Source: Plasmopara viticola (taxonomy: Eukaryota > Oomycota > Peronosporomycetes > Peronosporales > Peronosporaceae). Taken from it: 64,000 bases of DNA. Each line of letters starts with the position of its first letter. Position 1 is the stretch's first letter. Under the pieces are notes generated by a model that worked only from the letters and a program-made list of their open reading frames with translations, had not been told where the DNA came from and made no database searches. The stretch spans positions 496,001-560,000 of the forward strand of contig MBPM02000048.1 of NCBI GenBank assembly GCA_001695595.3, read 5' to 3'. This document shows, piece after piece, positions 56,961 to 64,000 of this stretch. The translations under genes and the position numbers were made by a program.

Positions 56961-57349
56961 TTATAAATTAATATATATTCAAATCATATTCCTTTGTATA
57001 GGCAATATCATAAATATATTTGAACTAGTACACCTTGTTGAAATCTCGCATGAACCGCCTTAGTGCAGCTCTATTCATTTGCTCTGACGACAATATCAGT
57101 AATGAGTGCACGGTGCACAGGATTGTGTCCTGACACAGCGTGACAGTTGACATGGCAGTTTTGGTACAAGTCTCGACATCCATGGCGGACCTTAATTTGC
57201 AATTTTAAGTGGGACAAACTCAAGTGAAGTGCAGCAGTTATATCCTAGAAAAAGCACCGACTGCGTGAAACAGATACAATGTGTATTTCTTGTATAAAAA
57301 TGCGCTTACGCAAGCGCCGACCTTTCTTTTTCAGCGTAAATTGAATCGT
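56961..57349. other. Interval between MULE and effector 3
   Basis: Counterpart of 8,251-8,638. Contains the left half of the inverted repeat flanking the effector (about 57,000-57,105) and the conserved 3' flank. No gene. Confidence 0.55.
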
Positions 57350-59257
57350 TTACGAAGTTTCTTGGTGATTCTTTTTTTTATCTAAGCGCTGATTCCGTCT
57401 CATACTTGTTCTGGTCTCTTTCTTTGGACCTCTCTTGGTAAAATGCTCACCATGTGGCACTTCGCACACGGAACGATTATTCTGGCAGAAAGAGAAGAAT
57501 TTGTCGTACGTTTCAAGCAGCATCACGAGATAGTCGGTTTGGAGTTCTAGAGTGTCTTTCTGACCTGCTCCCGACTGGCGAGCTGCTTCAGCGCGGCCCT
57601 TGCCCAATGCTTCTTCTAATTTTACCTGATCCATGCGAGACACATGCTTTTTAAGAAACTTGCCAGGCAGGACGCTCGATCTTGGATCAGGGTTGACATC
57701 CCATTTAGACATATTCCACATCTTCTTCGTCATTTCAAGCGTCGGTTGGTAGTCAGGTTTAGATTTCTCGATGAAAGTCTTGCGAATTTCCATGACTTTA
57801 GCCATTTCGCCCTCATTTACACCAATGTTCCTGAAAGGAGATTTTGTCTTCTCCGCTTGTTTTGTCGCCTCTTTCAGAAGCTCAGTTATCTTTTGTCTGC
57901 GGCTCGACCACTCTATAGTGTCGGACCTTAGCGGTGTTTTTAACACGTCGTTAGGCAAAGTAGTGGATTGCTTGCTGAATTGAGTGCTTGAGACATCAGC
58001 GATATAAGCAGAAAGGTTTGGAGGCGTGAGTTGATCATCGTCTCGGTAAATCCCATCGACAATCTTGTACCAGGCCATCTTGTCAGCCTCACTTAAATTA
58101 GCCTTTTCCACGGCATCCACCACACTGCTAAACATTTTGCTCTCTCCTTTCGTCAAACTAGCCTTTTGTGTCGGCAACGCAGCGGATTTCGGATCCAAGT
58201 TGGGGCCAAGTTTAGCATTTTCCAACAAATACTTTAGCTCTAATCCAAGCGTCTTTTGTGGATCGAGTTTGCTAAAGACGTTATGGTTGGAAAGGCAAAA
58301 GTCGAAAAAGTCACGGTACATGCGCACATACCTTTTAAGACGCAGTAACCGCAAAAGACGAAGCTGGATCTCCTTATGCTCCTTCGAAGGTCGCGTCAGC
58401 ATATCCTTTAAACTTTTATCCGGAACTGGCGTAGAATCGAAAACCAGCTTTTTCAAATCCCTTAAATTCAATGCCATCACCCTTTTAATATATTGGGTGT
58501 AAATAAAACTTGTGCCGGGTCTCGCATCGTTTTTCCAATTCACCAGGCCAATAAAAGTCATCGTCTCATCTTCTCTCGGTGTATGTTTCGCCGGGTCGCG
58601 CCGAAGGTATTCGAGAAACAATTTGTGGATTTTTTTGACATCGTCTTTTCTCAAACTACTCGATGTGGGTGTCGTCTTGCCATGAATGTTGCTGCTTTGT
58701 ACGCCCATCGCCCCTGAAGACACATTTATGCGCGGTTTCTTTGGTCGATGACCTGAATTTTCTTTCGGAATGGCGGAGCTAGACGCCTTGTCCGGACTCG
58801 TAAGCGCTTGGGTGGTGCGCTTTTTGCTCAAAGAACTTTTGGAAATTTCAAAGTGGCTAGCAGTGTACGTGCGAGGGTCGTTGTCTCGAACGATGTTGTA
58901 TGCCTCCAACGCACCCGTTGGAATCTCTTCCGGTGGAGCATTTAGATCGAACGTTGAATGGGCCGCTTTCCTCATGATATCTAACACCTCCTCGCTCACT
59001 GGGGTAAGAGAATCCCCAATGATTCTCGTGGAAGGTTCCGGCATACGCTCTTCACCAGTCGCGCTAAGTATCGAGTCGTCGTGTTGTTCACGGCTGCCCC
59101 GAACGAATCTTCTAGGCGATGACTCAGTGTCCATACTACGCGGTACCACACCATCATGGTAGGACGCTGGTCGGTGTCTAGATTGATTGGAATCGGCAGC
59201 TGTCCGGATGCTGTTCGCGATGAGAAGCGCAGTCGTCACGTAGAATGCGCCGCGCAT
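57350..59257 (-). CDS. Secreted RxLR-type effector (effector 3), 635 aa
   Basis: Duplicate of effector 1, same length and the same start context. I chose 59,257 over 59,356 because MRGAFYVTTALL is then N-terminal. At residues 50-53 it reads RFVR, where a C-to-G change turns the Leu codon (CTT) of effector 1 into Val (GTT). At 68-71 it reads GEER instead of DEER. The rest is intact: units ending in MYRDFFDFC and ETYDKFFSFC, the basic patch RPKKPR, and a basic tail KRGPKKETRTSMRR. The frame is open throughout, so the protein is probably made, but both targeting motifs are off consensus. A LINE lies only about 150 bp upstream of the start. Confidence 0.92.
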   Translation of the reverse strand: MRGAFYVTTALLIANSIRTAADSNQSRHRPASYHDGVVPRSMDTESSPRRFVRGSREQHDDSILSATGEERMPEPSTRIIGDSLTPVSEEVLDIMRKAAHSTFDLNAPPEEIPTGALEAYNIVRDNDPRTYTASHFEISKSSLSKKRTTQALTSPDKASSSAIPKENSGHRPKKPRINVSSGAMGVQSSNIHGKTTPTSSSLRKDDVKKIHKLFLEYLRRDPAKHTPREDETMTFIGLVNWKNDARPGTSFIYTQYIKRVMALNLRDLKKLVFDSTPVPDKSLKDMLTRPSKEHKEIQLRLLRLLRLKRYVRMYRDFFDFCLSNHNVFSKLDPQKTLGLELKYLLENAKLGPNLDPKSAALPTQKASLTKGESKMFSSVVDAVEKANLSEADKMAWYKIVDGIYRDDDQLTPPNLSAYIADVSSTQFSKQSTTLPNDVLKTPLRSDTIEWSSRRQKITELLKEATKQAEKTKSPFRNIGVNEGEMAKVMEIRKTFIEKSKPDYQPTLEMTKKMWNMSKWDVNPDPRSSVLPGKFLKKHVSRMDQVKLEEALGKGRAEAARQSGAGQKDTLELQTDYLVMLLETYDKFFSFCQNNRSVCEVPHGEHFTKRGPKKETRTSMRRNQRLDKKKNHQETS

Positions 59258-59396
59258 GGAGTTGATGATGTGGTTTGTTTTACAATTTTTTTGGTTGTAT
59301 CCGATATTTTTTATCTGGTTTAACAGCTGCCAATTAATTTTGTCGGCTACGAACATACCGTAAAATTTAAGGCGGTGCGAATACTAGTTAGTCGAT
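59258..59396. promoter_or_regulatory. Proximal 5' flank of effector 3
   Basis: Similar to 10,547-10,685 upstream of effector 1 (ATCCGATATTTTTTATCTGGTTTAACAG). It is cut off from the more distal upstream sequence by the LINE insertion, which could change expression. Confidence 0.5.
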
Positions 59397-60515
59397 TGCC
59401 CGTCTCTAATGTAATGTAATGTATTACGTTATCGCGTTGCCAAGGTATGCACGTGCTAGGCTCAGTCTGGCTAGTCCACGGCATAGAGTGGTGTCCGCAT
59501 ACGTCGAGTCTCGTTCGGCGGGCAGTGCATCCAGCACCGAGGTCAAATGGGTCTTCCATTTCTTTCGGTCTTGTGCAAGGGTACGTACCACTTCGAGGTC
59601 TTGTGCTGTCCGGAGTCGAAAGCCGGAGCCACGGGAAACAAGATTGTGGTCGAGTGTCGAGGGGAGCGTGGTGCGGGAACGTCCGCGCCATTTTGCTGCG
59701 GTGGAGAAGAAGTGGGCACGCATCTGGAGGTCAGCTGGAATGTCGGGATAGCGGCGAAGTACATGGCCAAACAGGCGCCAGCGAGCTTGTGTCAGTCGTA
59801 GTCTCAGCGGCCGCTCATCACAGAGGTCGTAGAGTCTTGCATTCGAAATGGGTCGGGGGTAGCGATAGCCAAGAGCGTAGCGAAGCTGGCGGCGATGGAA
59901 ACTCTCGAGGCCGTGGAGCTCTGACTTGGTAAGAGCCCAGTTGTACAGCAGAATCGGTAGAACGTAGGTGTTGTACAATCGAATGCGTGTCTTGGGTGAG
60001 ATGAACGTGGGGCGGAGCCAGACGGACCAGAGGCGGTGGAGCGCGAGGGTGGCCAGGGACTTGCGTCGGGATAGATCTTTAATATCGCCGAGGAGTGTTC
60101 CGAGCTTCTTAGTGTGGTGCCAGGTTTCTTCTCGGAATCGGGCGTGTCGAGTGGCGCCCGACGGGTTGCAGTGGCGGCGGATTTCAGTGACTTCGGTCTT
60201 GGCTTCGTTTTTTTTTTTTCAGGGTTAGAAGGAAGTCATCAATGCGGTGCTCACCTCTATCGTAGATCTTAGTTTCGCGGAGGCCAAGGATATCGACGCG
60301 GTAGCGCCGGAGATCTTCGGGGAGTGTTACGTGCTTCTTGCGCTTCGAACCTAGAGAATTCACATTAAAGGAGCCAATCCGGATGCGGTTGGCGCGATTA
60401 AGGGCGTGGAAGGGGGTTTGGCCTGGTGCTGGAGACCGTCGCGTCGAGGGTGAGACTCGTTAGAGACCTGCAGATGCCCGAGAGCACCTGCCCGAAGCGC
60501 GCGTGCCCGTCTCTA
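59397..60515 (-). mobile_element. Internally deleted LINE with 12-bp target duplication
   Basis: TGCCCGTCTCTA occurs at 59,397-59,408 and 60,504-60,515. Read on the minus strand, the 5' part (about 60,395-60,220) encodes the start of an APE-type endonuclease (RIGSFNVNSL, then RVDILGLRETKI). After a deletion the 3' part (59,978-59,424) encodes the C-terminal end of a non-LTR reverse transcriptase (YVLPILLYNWALTK, ESFHRRQLRYALGYRYPR, RWRLFGHVLRRYPD). The 3' tail is a short ATTAC-type repeat. The catalytic RT motifs are missing, so it cannot move on its own. The empty site is near 10,686 in block A. Confidence 0.88.
59424..59978 (-). pseudogene. LINE reverse transcriptase, C-terminal fragment
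   Basis: A 184-codon open frame. The peptide PILLYNWALTKSELHGLESF followed by HRRQLRYALGY, and WRLFGHVLRRYPDIPAD, is typical of the thumb/C-terminal part of non-LTR reverse transcriptases. The open frame is long for a relic, which fits a young insertion. Confidence 0.88.
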
Positions 60516-61330
60516 TCTCAACGAATTCTAATGCACCAAAATTAATAGCTTAATTCACTTTTATGCTGTTATTTATCGCTACATTTAGTCTGTACTTAAA
60601 GATGGACAAGTGACCAAGGAGCTGCCATCATAGAGATAGAGCTGCACAAAGCGCAAAGAGTGAGCAGTGCAGTAAGGCGATTTATGCGAGAATTTAACAA
60701 GGCGGGCATCGTGCTTCAAGGACCGTAAGACGTCGTTACTGGCTTAAGTATTCATAGTGTAAGATAATATGCTTATCTAAAGGAATACGATTTAAATATA
60801 ATCCAATGTATTTTTTTTGCTAACAAGTGTCAATAACCTTTTTTTCTGTTAATACATGTTGCTTTTTTTTCTTCAAATCCAGGATTACTTGTACAAGGAA
60901 TGAATAAACAACGCTAAGCACGCTGAAGCACACGACAGTCAATCATTTAGATAGACAAGGCAAGGAGCGAGCCCAACTTGTATCAGGGCACAAAGAGACG
61001 TCCTCGATTACACCGTAAAATTTTATACTTCCACAGTGAGTTTAATAAAATTGTAATCATTTTGTACCGCAAAGGCCTCCGAGACTTCTATTCGTATAGT
61101 TTTGCAACAGGATGAGCCCTAGTTTTTTTTTTGTCTGCACGGACGGATGCAATGTATATCTATCCGTACAATTTCCACGGACGATCCAGTTGGCTGCATG
61201 ACGGATTATAGGTACAATACATTTACGGTGATTGCTCTCCACAAGCTATAGTCGGTGAGCAGGAAATAAGACTGTGGCGCATGTCATCCACTCATCTTTC
61301 AAGCGGTATTGACCAGTAACGTCGCTCATA
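60516..61330. other. Distal effector flank and intergenic sequence
   Basis: Counterpart of 10,700-11,530. Contains the right half of the inverted repeat flanking the effector (about 60,630-60,775). No gene recognised. Confidence 0.5.
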
Positions 61331-61334
61331 GCTA

Positions 61335-63330
61335 TGGCACCACCACCAAGGCCACGAAGTCGCCGCGGACTTTGAGCAGCCCAAGCGCAAGGTGGGCCGC
61401 CGCGTCGCACTCGCATCCAACAGCACCCAAGTAGGCATTGCATCGCGCCGCACTGATCTGCCAAAACAATCAATCCTGGATGGCAAACCTGACGCAGCGC
61501 AGCATTGATCCACCGGTATCAGGCGCCTTAAAACTACTACAGCATTTGGTCCACTATAATGCTCATGTACTTCAGCGTGCGTTACAGGCGACACAGTCTA
61601 CAGCGAATAATATGCGTGCCAACGCATTAGTGCTGCTTGAGCGCTTTTTTCCCACGCCACAGTACGAAGAGGCCGTTGCGCGCGAGATCGCGGCCAGGTG
61701 TGGAAAGCCATGTTTCTTATTCTTCGTCTCCTTTTGCCACACTCGTTACCACCCACTGGGGCAGCGGCTTGACGTAAGCGTACGACAGGACGCGCTCAAG
61801 TCTATTGGTGAGCTTGTAGACGTCGTGCCTGAATTATTTTGAAACGATGCGAGGCAAGACGCTTTGGCCCGACTATTGAAAAAAAAATCAAAACTTGAAC
61901 GCTGCAGTGCAGACGCAAGGAAGAAAAAATGAAAGTCTCGTACGACATGTTGCAGACTACGGACCTGGAAAGGGTTTTAAAAAGACTGCAGAACAGTAAG
62001 AACCTCAAAGCGCCTTCTGTAGCTTCGGCACTGCGATTTGAAGCACTCAAGGTGTTGCACAAATTATTGCTATCTTTGACGGCATCATCATCAGCTTGTA
62101 TGCCGACAACAAACACCCTGTTGCTGTTTCCGACTCCGCACCTCTTGACAGCGAATTCGTTTGCTATAGCATATACGACTACTAGTTCCGAAGACAAAGT
62201 TAGAGGGAATAAAGGGGTTGCTGTTGCCAGCGCTATTGGAGTTGTGACTTGGTTGTCTAGAAGAAGTCGTGCACTCTCTCTGACGTCCAAGTATATGGCA
62301 GAGTGTACAACTGCTGTGGTCGCTGCCAATTCTGTTTGGCTGCATGGTGACGCTGATGAAATTAAGAACGACGGTCTCTTCTTAGCTGCAATTAATTTGA
62401 ACGAGAAGCTTTTGGCCCCAGAGAGTTTTCACCATGATCCCGTATGTCAGCGCTACTCTTGCGGCTTTGGATGTCTTATATGCTCTATCAATATGGCACG
62501 GTATTAGTGTGGCAAATGTGGCATGTAAAGACTTGGGCCTTTCTGCTTTTGTACCTACTACTCAAGACCGACTTTGGAATTGGAACAACGTGTGTGCTCT
62601 TTTGTCGTCACAACTTTCGCAAAATTCAGGAAACAGCTGACCTTCGTGGTGGAACCAGTATGTAGAATGTGCTGAAACCAATTTTGGAAGTCGTGACGCT
62701 CATGTTAGCGTCTGTGTCGCAACGTGGCCATAATTTGAGAAGACGGCTACCGAACGAAGGACGCGGTGACTCATTTCTACGTGCATGCACACCAAAGTCC
62801 GTTAGATTTCGCCATTTGTATTTAGCAGCTCAACATAGCGCATTATGGACAGCAGGGGCAAAACAATGATGCGGCGTGGCCCTTGGTCATGCAATGGATT
62901 GTCTATTGTGCCGACTTACTCGGTCAACTGGATCTTCAGCGATTGTAGCTGGGTCGACGTACTATTTAAGCCTTGATTGCCATTCAACAGCGTAAGCACC
63001 TGCAGCGTGTTGATCACTTGTGCCGAACTTTTGCTGCGATGATGTTGGGCTTTCCGCCATTAAATTTTTTTGGCGCCGACGCTAACAAGAGGTCAAGCGC
63101 ATAACGGAATGAATGGAATGGAGCTGCCCACGATAGTACCGCTGTATCGCTCGTGCGCGTCGTCCTGCTGCACCGCACGTGCATGTCGTTCGGTCCAAAG
63201 GATATTTCTTTTTTTGGTAATGTTTCGGAAAATGGCCTGGTGATTGGCCTGGAGACAACCCTAAGGCAACTAATTATTCCTTTCAAATCTCAATCTTTCA
63301 TGCAAATGAGACGCTTGGACGTATTTTGAT
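61335..63330 (+). pseudogene. Decayed IPI1/TEX10-like gene (copy in block A')
   Basis: Better preserved than 11,567-13,050. From about 61,365 one frame reads DFEQPKRKVGRR, then NSTQVGIASRRTDLPKQSI, matching the layout of the IPI1/TEX10 N-terminus (KxKVG, NxT, LPxQSI). It stops at a TGA near 61,506. The next frame has LLQHLVHYNAHVLQRALQ (HEAT-like), and a piece after that VRQDALKSIGELVDVVPELF. A 192-codon frame at 61,929-62,507 starts MLQTTDLERVLKRLQ after six residues. Weak pieces continue to about 63,100. Several frameshifts and stops make it a relic. Its middle (VVTWLSRRSRALSL, YMAECTTAVVAANSVWL) could be a Copia RNase H fragment. Confidence 0.55.
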
Positions 63331-64000
63331 GAAACGTGGGTCTACTGCGTCAAAGATTTTCGCGGTGACTTCGAAGAGTGTGTAGTACTGCCTTCACGTG
63401 ACAAAATGTACTCATCACCAAATCACCAACGCAACAGGAAAAGACTATTAAGTTGACAGCGCTATGCGCAAGAAATAATAAATAGTTTAGTAGGCAACAC
63501 AAAACCTCGATTGTTGCTAATAATGAAGGTTGAGTCGTGAATCAGAACGATTGCTTCGTGTTCATTAAAACAAGCCAAAGGTTTCTTGCAAAACATGCAG
63601 TCACTGATGTAGCCCGTACCATTTGTCATTCAATGCTGGCAACGCTAGGTCATTTCGTGCACTTCCTTGATGTAATTATCTTAAAAAGAAAAATTTACAG
63701 CGGGTATTGGAGCCCAGGTCTCTGTCAGTGCCATTAAGTACTAGACTTGACGAGTATAGTCCAAGTCCGCACATAATTGCCACTGCTTTAGAGGGGTAAA
63801 AAGTATTGCCTACAAAGACCAATTCTTTTGTACCAAAATACTGCGCGAGTTGTATGACTCGCTTATTCCTATTAACGTCAGCCATTTATTTATCGAGCTG
63901 GTCGATATGTGCGATTATATTTTTTTATGACGAATCCAGTTCCACAAACTAATCTTGTCCTTAATGTATTGGTTTAACCTTAAGGGTCAAGACTCCATTA
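63331..64000. other. End of window, no recognised gene
   Basis: Frames at 63,537-63,737 (plus, 66 codons) and 63,676-63,885 (minus, 69 codons) have no recognisable domain. From 63,890 the sequence matches 13,160-13,360 again. Confidence 0.4.

Larger units (their letters stand above)
49236..64000. repeat. Block A': direct duplicate of block A, running off the window
   Basis: Same feature order as 560-13,360. It differs by the LINE at 59,409-60,503, which is absent from A, and by about 0.85 kb near 62,840-63,890 that is missing in A. The window ends where A would next reach the 1.27-kb MULE derivative, so what follows cannot be seen. Confidence 0.9.

Noticed and set aside
59447..59932. 161-codon plus-strand frame, cysteine- and glycine-rich
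   Set aside because: It is the antisense shadow of the LINE reverse transcriptase on the minus strand (59,424-59,978), which has a clear family match.
1..64000. CRISPR arrays, bacterial operons, telomere repeats
   Set aside because: No regularly spaced short repeats, no polycistronic gene packing, and no TTTAGGG-type arrays. The transposons and effectors are eukaryotic (oomycete).

Overview
The window looks like a repeat-rich, gene-poor stretch of a plant-pathogenic oomycete genome, most likely a downy mildew or Phytophthora relative. The main evidence is three long intronless genes, all on the minus strand, that encode secreted proteins of the RxLR type. Each has a signal peptide beginning MRGAFYV, an RxLR-position motif at residues 50-53, a DEER-position motif at residues 68-71, and a long helical repeat-bearing C-terminus. 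The MRGAFYV-type leader suggests a Plasmopara-like species, but that is inference only. Almost everything else is transposon sequence, transposon relics, or broken gene pieces.

The window is built from large duplicated blocks. Block A (about 560-13,360) holds, in order, an LTR-like repeat, a broken effector C-terminus, a Mutator-like element (MULE, 5,396-8,242), intact effector 1 (8,639-10,546) and a decayed IPI1/TEX10-like gene. Block A' (about 49,236-64,000) repeats this order in the same orientation, with effector 3 at 57,350-59,257. Between them is a palindrome about 30 kb across: left arm about 14,538-27,927, right arm about 31,111-44,852, and a 3.2-kb spacer (27,928-31,110) that holds effector 2 (28,742-30,619). 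A degraded inverted piece of block A (44,853-47,700) and a fragment related to the palindrome arm (47,750-49,230) join the palindrome to A'.

Differences between the copies give a relative history. The MULE was present before A and A' separated, because both copies have the same insertion site and target duplication. A LINE (59,409-60,503, 12-bp target duplication) entered A' afterwards. A 348-bp LTR-like insertion and a near-perfect 27-bp hairpin appear only in the right palindrome arm. The arms carry a Ty3/gypsy relic (RNase H end and integrase core) and no convincing intact gene.

The three effectors are the only convincing intact protein-coding genes. Their targeting motif differs in each copy: RYLR/DEER, KFLR/DEER and RFVR/GEER. 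The broken effector tails beside the MULEs show that this family has been turning over here. No tRNA, rRNA or CRISPR array was seen.
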